Positions 23,841 to 35,774 of a stretch of 64,000 nt of DNA are shown one piece after another. This DNA is from Triatoma infestans (lineage: Eukaryota; Arthropoda; Insecta; Hemiptera; Reduviidae): the NCBI GenBank assembly GCA_011037195.1, contig JAAEAF010003838.1, positions 108,155-172,154 of the forward strand, read 5' to 3'. The notes under the pieces were generated by a model. The model was not told the DNA's origin. It made no database searches and saw only the letters and a list, made by a program, of their open reading frames with translations. Numbering within the stretch: position 1 is the first letter of the stretch; each line of letters starts with the position of its first letter. The position numbers and the translations under genes are program-made.

Positions 23841-24734
23841 TTTTTTCATATTTATAACTTTAGATTTTATTTCTCTAAATTATCTACAGTTGACAATTAT
23901 GAGCGATTTCTTGCAATATAAGTGTGATAATACTTTGCTTCATTTTTTATAGTTCACTTTTTGATCCAGACGACAATAGTATACCTTTATTTTTAAGCAA
24001 ACATTTGATGGAAATTTAATAAATAATTTAATATTAATTTTTTGTCTTTCTCTTTTATTTATTTAAATCTTCTCTTTGGTGAAAATCTGTGGCAAAATAA
24101 AGAAATATTTCTAGTTTATGCAACTCAATTTCCTTCTTTCCGTTTAAATTTAAAACCACAGATTTTTACAACGGCAGTTCTCTCAATATATTAATTTCAT
24201 TTAACCGTAAATATGTATGATAAATAAAAAGCTAATTTTTTAATTTGCTCTAATTATTTATTTTAATACCTTTGCGAAGATATTATTTAAATATACCATT
24301 TTCTACCAACCTTCTTACATACCAACTTCCTAAATGTTTTCTTATATTAACCTTGCATCCTCAGTACTCTTTCACTCTCTCACTATATGTCTCGTCCATT
24401 TCTATTTTCATCTCGCCATTCTTACAGATCTTCCGCCCTGAACACAGAGATTTCTAATCCAGTCTTTCATTTCCTGTCCTTCCAGTAATACCTATCGTCT
24501 ATTTTCCATTAATCTTACCGTCGTTCTTAGCCTTTTTTTGACTCAAAATCCAGTGTTCACATGCGTATGTTATAACAGGTAAAATTATTTTTTCCTTTTG
24601 GTTTATTTTAGATTTAATTATCGACATTTGTAACCGCTTAATGCATAATGACCATAGCAGATCTAGGAATAAAAATATCCAGTTCTGATTGAAATCTACA
24701 TGTCTAACATGTCAAATTTATCCTCAGACCCACT

Positions 24735-25165
24735 ATTAATTAATTATTTCATCCCAAAACCCACTAAAAGTAACTTTTTCCAGAAAAATGTTTCTAATAA
24801 TAAAAGTAATGGGCACTTTTATAGATAAGTAGTAAACGAAGTTTAAAAAAAGTCATTTGAGCCTTTCTTTGGAAAAAAATTGCGAAAAAGGAAATCATCA
24901 TTCAGAAAAGTTGCATTTCTTGTTGATGCATTTTGACCAAAATCTTAGTCATGGGATACGTAAACGGTATATTAAATTTGAGCTTCGTACGTTTTTTGCT
25001 TTTTGAGATCTTTTGTTTACTCACGCACACATAAATACAGACTAATTGTTATACATTTTTTTTCGTTCACTGGGGATCTCAAAACAATTATTTGCGGTGA
25101 CAAGTAAATTTCGAAAATTTTACGAAATATTTCCTCATTGTAAGAGAAAGTAAAAATAAATTATT
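24735..25165 (+). repeat. family X, 3' half
   Basis: Landmarks: tttccagaaaaatgtttct, gaaatcatcattcagaaaag, ttgatgcattttgaccaaaa, aaatttgagcttcgtacgtt, ttttgagatcttttgtttac, cactggggatctcaaaacaa and tttcctcattgtaagagaaagtaaa (cut), the 3' end. Confidence 0.75.
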
Positions 25166-27060
25166 TAGTACTACTAAAGCAACACATAAACATACCAACT
25201 TCGGAAATTTATAACTTTGTTTACAAAATAGCTCTTTCTTTGTTATATACCATGGCTTTATTATATAACAGCAAAGTTAATAATTTATCGTGTTAGAATG
25301 GTGGGGGTGGGTGCGATGAGGGCGAGAGCGATCCCGATGTTATTATTTTGGTTACTATAATGGATAAATCTCCGTGTATAATACAGTAAACTATATTAAC
25401 GATACAGGGCAGCTGCTATAATAGCAGACTGAGTGTGTGATTAGATTTCGTCCGCTAATAGCGTACAGGCGGTGCTCATATGGTTCACAGACCTCTCTAC
25501 CATCCAAGCAAATCGCCTGATTTATCTCCTCTGGCTCGTACCTGGACTTCGCTACTACAAATCTCACATTACAGAGATTTCCCATACTGCTGAGATAGTT
25601 CTATTTTATAATAAATTTACTTTTAGTTGATTGAAATATTATAATTTTTTTTACAACTCATTTATGTCCAAAATGTGGTTTAATAATTGCTCAAAAGAAT
25701 TTATAGTTGAAAAAACTTTTTGGTCAGAAAATATATGTAATAGAACACTCTTTTTCCATGGGATGGAAATGTTTTATTCTTTTATCGTTACCATACGTCA
25801 CTGCGCCACTGATTTCATGCTTCTCATCTCATACCAGATAAGCGTCACGTATACTGTCACTTACTAAACCTCAACAGCACCTCGACATAACTATCGGATT
25901 AATCAGCAAGTTCCACTCATTTCTCAAGATGGGAGACCAAGATTTTCGTACAAATACGGGTCTAATTTGCATTCTAAATCAGTCTTTGACAAAAAAAAGA
26001 AAAAGGAAGAAACAATTTAATCAGTCATTGAAATCAGTCTTAGCAAGAACATAAAAACAAGTCTCGAAAATGTCAAAAGAAGAAATCTTAACATATTTTG
26101 AAGTCATAATGAGAACCTTTACGGAAGAAGTTTTAATACAACATTCTTAAACCGTCAACAAGTGTTCATGAACTAATCTGTCTTGTAAGAGATTTCTACA
26201 TCAATTTCATATTTTACAATCCTAGTTTTAGAATACTTCTTCTTCAACAACACCATCATTCTATTAAGTCAAGGCAGCAACATCCTTTAATCTATTGTTC
26301 CTACCTTCGTTATTCACCTTATCGCATTAGATTCATCTATTAGCGCGATGGAGAAAAGGAATCTGGAAAGACAGATTGTGGGTATTGAAAACCCTCTCCT
26401 ACTGCTGGAGCTAATAACACACTCCAATTTAATTATTCTTGGAGAGATTATTTTGAGATGGCTAAAGAGAACAACTGCTTTGGTTTCCTTAGGAAATATT
26501 TCCACAATGCAGTAATGCTCTAATCTACTGTATGAGCTTGGACAAAGGATTTTTTAACTATGGCGCAGAATTTCTTCTGCCCTATTTGGAATCAAAGATA
26601 TTCACCCTCTTCTCTATGCAGTTTGGTCCACACATTATCTCTATTTCTTAAACCGCTTTGTTCCCTTCGTAGAACACTCAACTCCGCTTTAGAATGGTTC
26701 TGTTTTGAATTCTCTGGGAACGCCGACCACACAGTGAGAACATCACAACCATTTTCCGAGAGAGAGAGAGAGAGAGAGAAAGATGCCATTAAATTTCCTC
26801 CCAAGTTCTAGGTTAGGGTTTTTGATTTTGGACCTCGAGTTAGAGGTGTAACTCAAAGCTCATTTACTTCCTATCTCTTGGTGTCATTGTGAGATGGTGG
26901 AAAGAGTTGTGTTACTTGATTTATTAATGGGACAGAACTGATGTAAAAATGAAAAACGAAGAGCACACTGGATCCATTTGGTCTAAGTGGATCTACTTCC
27001 TTGGGAGGAGCCGAATTCTAGAATAGTAGAGAATGGAATGTCTTATTACCAGGGGAGTAT
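25166..27060. other. intergenic stretch, no recognised gene
   Basis: Contains a 64-residue minus-strand ORF (25585-25391: MGNLCNVRFVVAKSRYEPEE...) in a GC-richer patch. It has mixed composition but no motif I recognise; it could be an eroded element or an exon. A (GA)n run lies at 26757-26779. Nothing else is supported. Confidence 0.35.
26757..26779. repeat. (GA)n microsatellite
   Basis: A pure ga run following ttttcc. The Ser/Leu or Glu/Arg runs predicted across it are translation artefacts. Confidence 0.9.
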
Positions 27061-27099
27061 ATTAATGACAACAACTCCTTCCAGTCTTCGCAATTTTAT

Positions 27100-27165
27100 T
27101 CATTCATTCGCTTGAACAAAATAGGACGTTTCGACCTAATGAGGTCATCTTCAGCCAGTTTTATT
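27100..27165 (-). repeat. hammerhead-like hairpin motif, copy c
   Basis: Minus strand reads ggCTGAAGA-T-[GACC TCATTA GGTC]-GAAAC-GTCC, with the same architecture as the motifs at 19.7, 23.7 and 28.9 kb but a different stem sequence. The limits of the carrying element were not found. Confidence 0.6.
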
Positions 27166-27769
27166 TCTTTTTGGCTTGTCGACAAATAATACAAAATAAT
27201 TTCTGAATACAGTTCTCATAGCTATTTAAGGAAGATTATCTTACAATGGTTTGAAATAAAACATAATAATAATAACAGTAAAAGTAGGATTTCATTATAC
27301 ACAAGAGAATGGAATAGAATTACATATAAAGAGTTTCATTACTCAGAAGGGACTAGAATGCTTTTATGTGAACAATTTTTTATTTATTTTGTTATTCTAT
27401 TCCTTTTATTCTTATTGTGTTTGCATTCTGATAGAGAAGGGTAATAAAATATCATTGTGTGAGCATACCGGAATCTCAATAAACTTTAAAATTGTGAAAA
27501 TACGCACGCTTTTTTAAAAAAAAATCAGACTCTTTTAATCCTTGTGGAACGTGATATATAAAGGTTGGTATAGAGAGATAGATTGGAAACGAGTGGCCTT
27601 GAATAACCGTAACTCTTCTTTTTTGAAGTCAGATACTGACTGGTATATAGTTATTGATTGAAGATCAAGTTATTGATTGCTATTTTCCAGCAAAATGAGA
27701 CTGCGATTTCATCTCCGACTTACAATCGATTAATTAGTTAATCTATATTCTTCAATTCTAGCACGCTTT

Positions 27770-28290
27770 TGATGTTTTTTAATTTTTTTTTTTCGCGCAT
27801 CAAATTTCTTAATATTATGTAGGTGTAGAATCACTTCGAGGAAAGCTAAATTGAAAATTTCACAACCTCCCCAGAATCTTTAATAAATCAATTTTTTGGG
27901 GGAAAATGTTTTACCTAAATGTGGTGGGCCTTTATCGGTGTAGATAGTATACAAAATTTAAAGGAAATCATTTAAGCCATTTCGAGAAAATCAAATTAAA
28001 CCTAAAAAAATACAAAAATCATTCAGTGAAGTAACTATTTCGGTTAATGTTATTTATTTTTTTGCCCGAAGAACTCTTTTCTACGAAAGTAGTACTTGCA
28101 AATATCAAGTTTGAGCTTCCTGCGTTCACAATCACACATCACCTCACACCATAATCACATACACACAGTACTTACATTTAGACTATTCGCTAAAAACAAC
28201 TTTTTTCTGGAATAATGATGCCTTCTCACTGGTGAAAACTTCATTTTGAAAATTTAACATGATCGCAATACTTCCGGTTACTCGTAATAA
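27770..28290 (+). repeat. family X, 3' two thirds
   Basis: Landmarks: cttcgaggaaagctaaattg, ggggaaaatgttttacctaa, aaggaaatcatttaagccat, cagtgaagtaactatttcgg, caagtttgagcttcctgcg, an eroded CA tract (cacatacacacag), ggtgaaaacttcattttgaa, catgatcgcaatacttccgg and the end motif actcgtaataagag. Confidence 0.75.
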
Positions 28291-29012
28291 GAGTACAGAC
28301 AAACTGGCAAAATGCTAACTCAGAATTTTATTTATCCAGTGCAATGAAATGTTGCGATTAAACATCATAATCTTCTACGGATATGTTTTTTATTTAAGTG
28401 ATAGTAGGTAACAAAGATGTATTTTAAATCTCCGGGGAGATAAACTACAGTTCTAGATTTCAGAAGCGTATTCCATGCACAAAATAAAATTATAATATTT
28501 TCAGAGACATTTTCCGTGATAGCCTGCTTCATTTTGTGGTCATCGACCGGTTTCGGGCGTTCGCCCATCTTCTGGATGCGTTTGTCAGACAGTGTGATAA
28601 CACAGACTTGCACAGAGCAAATTGAGTTTACACACTCGTAATAAGAGAACAGACAAATTGGCAACATGTTAACTCAGAATTTTATTTATCCAGTGCAATG
28701 AAATGTGGCGATTAAACATCATGATCTTTCTGCGGATATGTGTTTTTATTGCGGTTATGTTGTTAAGTGATAGTAGGTAACAAAGATGTATTTTAAATCA
28801 CCGGGGAGATAAACTGCAGTTCTAGATTTCAGAAGCATATTCCATGTACAAAAAAGTGTGTAAACTGAATTTGCTCTGTGCAAGTCTGTGTTATCACACT
28901 GTCTGACAAACGCATCCTGCAGATGGGCGGACGCCCGAAACCGGTCGATGACCACAAAATGAAGCAGGCTATCACGGAAAATGTCTCTGATGCTTTCCAG
29001 CTCTGCGGAACC
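28281..29012. repeat. composite A-B-A'-B(inverted) hairpin-motif element, copy d
   Basis: Segment A (28281-28488) is repeated directly as A' (28635-28855), sharing ctcgtaataagag, cagaattttatttatccagt, gatagtaggtaacaaagatg and gttctagatttcagaagc. Segment B (28490-28634) is repeated in inverted orientation after A' (28856-29000), sharing gcctgcttcattttgtggtc, cgaccggtttcgggcgt and gcacagagcaaatt. B carries C(T/A)G..GAT-[GGGC GNAC GCCC]-GAAACCGGTC. Mixed direct and inverted long repeats resemble the pLTR arrangements described for Penelope-like elements. The predicted ORFs are shadows of the repeats. Confidence 0.8.
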
Positions 29013-30500
29013 TACCACCACAACAATTATTATATTATTCTTAAAAATTAATAAAAAGGCATTGCTATATCATGATTACTGAATATAGATTTTAATATTA
29101 TAAATTTCCATTGTATAACCTAGGAATACAAATATTCTTAAGAGTAATTAGGTGATTGCCAGTGCCAACTGTATTAAGACTGGAATCAAATTACTTTTAT
29201 CTTACACTAATTAAATGAATTACAATTAAAATAACAGAGACTGAAAACATAAAAAAAGTTTGATTACTTCATCGTAACAAGACCAACAGTAATAGTGGCT
29301 ATAAAACGGACGCTAATTGGTCGATATCGTGGAGTGCGATCTGATTGGCTGCTATTTCAGTATGTGAGTGAAGTAATCATTATTAAATTTGTTTATCGTC
29401 TCGGCTGGAATTACGTAATTCAATAGTGAATAAAGTCGTATATATAAAATATTTATATAATATTAAAGCCAGTATAGCAGGTCATCACTGACGTATCTCA
29501 CACACTGAGGGTGCTTATTTATTTCAATATTTATAAACTCTCCAACCCAAAAATATTACCTGAATTTCACTAACAGCTGACTATATAAAATTTATGTCAA
29601 AAATATTTTTTTTTGTAGCTGATTCTATTTATTTCTGCTGTTTATTCAGTCAATCTTTTTCCTCTATCACTCACTCTCTCTCTCCAGCTATTTGTACTGA
29701 AGAGAATTATTGGATAAAATCATTGACAATGAGAGTGGGTTTTATATACAAAATACATTGTATACTATTTTCTCTCTTTTCTACATTGTTGTAACCGGAC
29801 GATTTGAATGATCCATTAGTTGTACTGTTGACTGATTACGTATATATTTCTTTTCATACAAACTCTCGCTGGGTTCTCTGTTTGTTTATCATTTTCATTT
29901 TGGTATCATTTTCCTGCCGTTTATTTTCCTTCTGTCAGATTATTCCAGCACATCGTATATCATTTGTCTTCAAGTTAGATCTCTTCTCTTTTTTCTTTGT
30001 GTTTGATAATTCTTATCTAAAAGTTGTTTTTATGTCAGAAAGCTGAATACAATATTTCTTTAGTACAACAGCCTTGACTTCCTCGTAATATTTACACTTC
30101 TCCGTTGCACCCTTCTCCCTCACCTCAATCTTCCTTGAGTCCTCTTTTACTTCCTTCTTTCTTTTCTTTTTGCTCTCTTCACTTCCTAACTATTCTTTCC
30201 TATTTTCCATTCCCTATATCCTAGCCAATCTAATCACTTTCCTGTTATTTCAGCGCTAAATTCGCTGAATCACATAACTCGTTCATCTATTAATGTTCGG
30301 AACTCCATTCTACTGTTTGGATCGAATATTCTTCTCAATACTTTTAGCCCCTATACTTCTGTCTTCTTACAACAAGTATCGAAGTGTTGCAGCGCACACC
30401 GTAAGCGCAGAATACCGCCTTCTAAAGTTAGACGTATTGCAGTCTTTTAGATATTCGTTCTGCCTAGTTATTTATCACGGTAACGAATAAACGCTAATAT
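29013..30500. other. AT-rich stretch with two ATTGG boxes, no gene
   Basis: 29316 and 29344 carry ATTGG in a context (gctaattggtcg, ctgattggctgctatttc, gtgagtgaagtaatcat) similar to 4960-5030 (gtgattggttc, cggattggctgtttgtatt, gtgaatgaagttatcat), so both are probably copies of one old repeat. The rest is AT/pyrimidine-rich and unremarkable. Confidence 0.4.
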
Positions 30501-30504
30501 TGTT

Positions 30505-30567
30505 CTATAGTCATAAGGTCCTATAGTCATAACGTGTTCTATAGTCATAATGTTCCTATAGTCATAA
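30505..30567. repeat. minisatellite, unit about 17 bp x 4
   Basis: The 12-mer ctatagtcataa occurs at 30505, 30521, 30539 and 30556, separated by 4-6 variable bases. Confidence 0.9.
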
Positions 30568-31135
30568 CGTCTGCAAGTAGAAAGTCCCGAAACAACAGTT
30601 TGTTGATCACAAGTCCAACGAGCCAGGATTTATTATTTATTTTTGTGCATACAGTTGCACTAAAAAAGGTTGGTTTTCCAGCCATATCGGTCTAGTCCCA
30701 TTTAGATATTATCCTCCCGCTTAAAAAAAACATAAATATAATCGTCCTTACTTTTACTTGATACTTGTAATGCTAATGCAAACAAAATACTAAGTAAAAA
30801 TTCTTAGTTTGAAGTAAATTTGTCAATTAGAATTGTAAAAATCTGGTGTGAAACACTCACACAACTTTCTCTTACTCATGTTCTTAAAATTATAATAAAC
30901 AAATGTTATAGTGTGTGTACCAAATATAACGAAATTCGTCGAAAACTGAAAAAATAGGTCAATAAAAGCGCACTTGGAATTTTGGCCATCTATTTATTTC
31001 TAATTAATTTTGTTTGGATGATAGAATTGTGTAATCAACTATGATACCATTTTAGAGGAAGCTGTAACCCCACCCCTCCGCTAAAAGTGCCCTTAAATGA
31101 ATTTTTTCAGAGAAATATCTTAACTAAAAGATGTA

Positions 31136-31377
31136 TTAGTTTCACAAGTGTTTATAGGCTGCTTATGATTGATTTGAAAATTATAAAGTTTTTTGAACCT
31201 TAAATGCCAGCCTGAACGAAATTATATTTAAATATAATTTACATTATTATTTTATTTTTTCTATATAACGACCCAACGTTTCAACACTACACGTGTTCTC
31301 ATCAGGGGTTTACAATTTTAGATCTGAAATACAAAATAATCAGGCTGGCATTAAAGGTTTAAAAAACTTTATAATTT
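31136..31377. mobile_element. fold-back element with 11-bp TSD and hairpin motif
   Basis: The 11-mer taaaagatgta flanks it at 31125-31135 and 31378-31388, and removing the insert restores a continuous family X sequence. The termini are inverted repeats of about 40 bp (aaaattataaagttttttga near 31176; inverted partner near 31335-31378; agcctga against tcaggct). The loop holds, on the minus strand, CCTGATGA-G-[AACAC GTGTA GTGTT]-GAAACGTTGGGTC at about 31270-31308, a hammerhead-like string. No ORF is encoded, so it is non-autonomous. Confidence 0.85.
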
Positions 31378-31909
31378 TAAAAGATGTAGATCATTGCATT
31401 TTTAATTTATATACGAAGTTTCAAGAAAATCGTCGGAGCCATATTTTAGAAAATCGCGAAAAACTTAAAAAATCATTTACTAAAGTGTTAAAACAAACGC
31501 ACCTCCGGTTATGCGATTTTTTCAAACTCGGAATTTCAACAACATATTTAATTCTAATTAACATTATTTAGATGATAGAATTGCCTAATTAACTGAAATA
31601 GCAGTTAAGATGAAAACTTAACCCCATCCCTCCCCCAGAAGTGCCCTTAAATGAATTTTCCTGGAGAAATGTTTCAAATAAAAGTTGTAGCTCTTTGTAT
31701 GTGTAGTTGATATAACAAGTTTAAAGAAAATCTTCGGAGCCATTTTTGAGAAAATCGCAAAAACGTAAAAAAAAAAAAACTAGTAATGTGGTACTTCCGG
31801 TTGAGGAATTTTGACAGATAACGCACCGTCAGATCCTATGCTAACCTAAACGTAATATCAAGTTTCAACTTTCTACGTTTTTTCGTATTTGAGCTATGCT
31901 GTTCACACA

Positions 31910-31912
<3 letters not shown>

Positions 31913-31952
<40 letters not shown>
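31913..31952. repeat. (CA)n microsatellite inside family X
   Basis: A pure CA run of about 20 units at the standard family X position, followed by gaccatttgctaaaaaccac. Confidence 0.95.
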
Positions 31953-31955
<3 letters not shown>

Positions 31956-32340
31956 CATTTGCTAAAAACCACTTTTTTGGACTCAGGGGACCTCAAAACG
32001 AATATTTCCGGTGAAAATTCGATATCGAAAATTTGACACGATTACAATACTTCCTCTTACTTAATTAAGTGGAATAGTAGAAAAACATAGACAACGTGTG
32101 AAACATAGACAAGCTTGTAGATAAAATCTAAAGGTTGTCCTTACATTTTTGTATTTTATATATAAACCCGCAATCCACAGATGTATTGCAATTTTAAACA
32201 CTTAGTATAGTGCACAATTTTAAGGGGCAGTTGTCTTTACATTTTATTTGGACATAAATTATCTTAGAAGACATATTTTTATTTGACCGGCAGCTTCTTT
32301 CTACCTTACAAAATATATATGTATACATAATAACAATGTA

Positions 32341-32541
32341 TATAAAAAATTATGTCAGAAAAGAAATTACAATATTAGAACAATGTAGTAATTCAAATAA
32401 ATAATTGCAAAAGTAGCCAGGAATTTCGGAGGGGTCTCAGACTGATTAAAGGAATCCATGTATGTAATAACATAACACCGGAGGAATGGTATGAATATTT
32501 TTATCATTTATATAATCCGATTCTGGCCACTGAGAAAATAC

Positions 32542-32572
<31 letters not shown>

Positions 32573-34973
32573 TTTATTTAAGACTTGTGCAGTACAATTA
32601 TGAAAAAAACATAATATATAGGCAATGGCAAATGCCGTCTGCCAGAGTTTACTGCATGAACAATTAAAGAAAAAATAAGTAAATGATAAGTAAAATAAGT
32701 AAATAAAGAGTACAAATAAACAATATAAATTTAAACAATAATAAATTATCTACTACCATTAAACTATACACAATTTAAATTAAATTGTAGCAAACTCATT
32801 GAGAAGAAAAACCAAAAAAGAAAAACACGTTTGTTTAAAAAGAAAAATAAGGAAGGAGAAAAAAAAAAATGAAGAAATTATATTTCATGAATCAAGAAAT
32901 TACAATTCAAAAATTCTAGAATTATCTTATAATGTCTATTCTAAATAATGTCAGAAAGTCAATGATACCTGACCCTCCAGGCATGGCGAGCATAGCGTAG
33001 CTGCGGGCAAGGATGGACCTGGCCAGACAAGAACCCAATGATCTCCCCCCTGGAGAGGTAGCTTTTTTGAAATAAATTTGATGAAACTCAGATAGTACAG
33101 GACATTCCCCCAGAAAGTGGTAAATCTCCTCGCGAAGAGAAAATACAATATGCCCAGCCTTTGATCCAAATTTGTGAAATGGATAAACCGTTTACTTTGT
33201 GTGAATTGGAGTTAGTGTTGTGTAAGGCGAAAAACTGTAAGGCTCCGGGAAAGGATGGTATACCTTACGAATATTATAAAAATGCAACCCCGGAATTTCT
33301 GAATCATTATTGAATGTGTTTAATAATATTTACGATTCTGGTTGTATGCCTTCCTCTTTTGGGAAGTCCGTTTTTTCCACTTTTTAAAAAAGGTATTAGC
33401 AATGCTGTCTCTTACTATAGGGGTATCTTCTGAGCCACAATCTCTTCAGAGAATGATTACCTCATTAGATGAATATGTCAAATCCAAACGCAGTCAATAG
33501 GGGTACAATAATGTCACTGGTAAACTATATACGGGATTGTTGTTGAAACGAATAACGATTGGGCAAATGGCGGGGTTATAAAGAATTCCAGGCAGGGTTT
33601 AGACCAAATTACTCCGCTACAGACAATATATTTACTATAGTAAATTTAAATAAATTAAAGCTAAGTACTAACAGGCAGAAAGTCTCACGGTTGACCGTCA
33701 TTCTCTTATTTTTTAAACTTCATAATTTGGGTCTTTCCGCAAAAGTTGTAAAGTCTGTTGAGGAACTATTGTCGAATACTGTGGGGGTCAGTCTGGTGCA
33801 GGGAAGGGAGAGGCACAGAGTTCGATATGCGTTAAGCAGGTTGCCTTCTCAGCCCGCTCCTAATCTCACTACATATAAACGATGTTGAGGATTATCTGGA
33901 TGGAGGTGGGGTGCTGATTGGGTCAAAAAGAATAAAATTACTTGCATATGCGGACGATCTAGTGCTTCTCGCTTCTGAGCCACAATCTCTTCAGAGAATG
34001 ATTACCTCATTAGATGAATATGTCACTCTTTGGAATTTGAAAATTAATATTGACAAATCCAAGATTGTGATTTTTAAGAATGGAGGTAGAATAGCTAAAG
34101 CAGAGAAATGGTACTTTCAGAATAAAAAAGTAGAAACTTAGATCACTATAAGTATCTGGGTGTAACACTCCCCTACGGACTTTCCTTTCACAGACATTTA
34201 AAAGAAAAAACTACAAAAGCCAGGCAAGGTCTCAATACGGTCTGGAAACAAGTCACTGAAAATAGTAATATTAGTTTCCATTCTAAACTTAAAGTATTTA
34301 ACGCAGTCAGCCGCTCTATAGCCTGCTATGGAGCTCAGGTCTGGGGTGGAGTATGCTATGAGGAGATCGAAAAGCTGTTTAAGTTTTATATTAAAAAAAT
34401 GTTTAGACTGCCAATGTTTGTACCTTTCTGCTTTATATACAAAGAGATCAGTTATATGCCCATATTTATTATACACACTCTCCAATGCACCATGATTACA
34501 TTCTCCGTGTATTTAATATGTCAAATAATAAACTCCCCAAAATTGTCGCCTCTCAAGTAGCCACTAGAAATGTAAGTTGGTATGCAGATTTAAAGAAATT
34601 ACTGAGTGAATGTGGGTTGCAAGTGGAGTTAAACTTAAACATTGTATTTTATTTAGTTATATTATTATTTTATTTTGTTTTATTTTTTATTAATTTTTGT
34701 TTGTATTTTCGAGTTCCGCTGAGGGCTATGTTCAGTTGCCCTTGCGTATAATGAAACATATAGTTTAATTTACTTTATTTAGATATTCACTTTATTTATT
34801 TTATTTATATAAATAATTTTTATTTACTTTAGTTTGTATTAACGACTCCTCTGACGGTCAATCGACCAAGATGTAGTCTTTAGTTTATTAAGTTATGTGT
34901 ATTGTTTGTTCTTCCTATTTTGTAAAAAAATATTAATCAATAAAGACATTAATAATAATAATAATAATAAAAT
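32341..34973 (+). pseudogene. LINE with 14-bp TSD, interrupted and rearranged
   Basis: The 14-mer ataataacaatgta occurs at 32327-32340 and 34974-34987, bracketing the element. Coding traces run from the pre-RT linker (SSQEFRRGLRLIKGIHV, ITPEEWYEYFYHLYNPI). After the nested insert, they continue with the RT domain: KAPGKDGIPYEYYKNATPEF, FQAGFRPNYSATDNIF, the palm AYADDLVLLASEPQSL (catalytic YADD near 33945), NLKINIDKSKIVIFKNGG and the thumb YKYLGVTLPYGLSFHRHL. Weak C-terminal traces end near 34485. The LLDxxKAFD aspartate block is destroyed. Several frameshifts and an internal misplaced duplication (33428-33480 against 33972-34024) are present. The tail is AATAAA at about 34939 followed by (TAA)n. 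Confidence 0.85.
32546..33136 (-). mobile_element. nested 5'-truncated LINE 3' end with 14-bp TSD
   Basis: gagaaaatacaata occurs at 32532-32545 and 33137-33150. Excising the insert rejoins the host LINE reading frame. On the minus strand it holds the end of ORF2 (HFLGECPVLSEF, then SLGSCLAR) and a 3' UTR with aaactctggcagacggcatt. That block is shared with the LINE ends at 20.8 and 38.0 kb. It finishes in a (TTA)n tail, seen as (AAT)n at 32543-32572 on the plus strand. Confidence 0.85.
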
Positions 34974-35049
34974 ATAATAACAATGTAAATAGTTATATAA
35001 TAAGTTATGGATTTGTTGTCTCATAACGGTGGATGTCTTGTGGTAGTCT

Positions 35050-35077
35050 AGGTTTCCAGTCGTCGTCGGACTGTTCT

Positions 35078-35114
<37 letters not shown>

Positions 35115-35250
35115 ACACGTACAAACCATTCACTGGAAACATATTTTTCGTATTCAAGGGCTCCAAAACATGTATTTTCGGTGAAAAACCCAATTTCGGA
35201 CAATCTGGCAATACTTCCTCTCACTAGGAGTGAAAGAAGGTAAAAAAAAT
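35050..35250 (+). repeat. family X 3' end with CA tract
   Basis: CA run at 35079-35112, then accattcactggaaacatat, tcaagggctccaaaacatgt, ttttcggtgaaaaacccaat, aatacttcctctcactagga and gtgaaagaag. The terminal palindrome here is ctctcactAGGagtgaaag, with a C/G pair replacing the usual T/A pair. Confidence 0.8.
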
Positions 35251-35774
35251 TAATAAAATATTAGAAGTAATAAATTAAAATTCTGATAGTGGAGGCGGTG
35301 CTATTTATCTGATAGTGCTGAGATTTTGAACAGTGATGGAAGAGAGGCAGCTGATAAGTTGGGAAGGATAGAAAGTGGGGTGGAGGGGATCTAAGAAGCA
35401 GGAGCTGGCTGGGCGAGAGATACGGCACTGAGTCTTAAATTACAGTCGGTAGTCCCTCGAGGTTGGGGAGGGGATAGAGTTTCCTCTATGGAAAGTGGAA
35501 GTAGAGGTACTTGAGAAACCGAGTAGAAAGTACTACTCGCCGGTTGCTACTATCCATCTTGAATATATCCGACAAATAAGATGGTATATTCCTGGCTTCT
35601 TTAAAGACCACCACTTTAGAATAAGTAATGAATATTGTAATGTTATAAAAGGACTGTACACACTCGTGAGCACAACTACCACTACCATTATATTTTAGAA
35701 ATAAATTTTGTTAAACATTCATCTCTCTTTCTTACCGGTGATTATATCTTCATCTTTATTCACTTTTTATCACT
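35251..35774. other. purine-rich single-copy-looking stretch, no gene
   Basis: A G/A-rich segment (gggtggaggggatctaagaa; ggttggggaggggatagag) without recognised ORF or repeat. It may be a regulatory or unknown element. Confidence 0.3.

Larger units (their letters stand above)
30835..32065 (+). repeat. family X copy interrupted by a fold-back element
   Basis: 5' end atctggtgtgaaacactcac, acaactttctcttactca. Middle: cgcacttggaattttggcca and ccacccctccgctaaaag. It is interrupted by 31136-31377, and resumes with ttcaagaaaatcgtcggagc. Two middle segments follow each other (31500 and 31600 onward), so this may be two adjacent copies. It continues with the CA tract (31913-31952) and a 3' end at gatatcgaaaatttgacacg, attacaatacttcctcttac. 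Confidence 0.75.

Noticed and set aside
25391..25585. 64-residue minus-strand ORF with balanced composition
   Set aside because: Looks more protein-like than most short ORFs here but matches nothing I know. Kept only as a note.
11186..35112. CRISPR-like arrays or satellite arrays
   Set aside because: Repeated blocks are dispersed in both orientations and diverged; the tandem parts are plain microsatellites. The DNA is eukaryotic.
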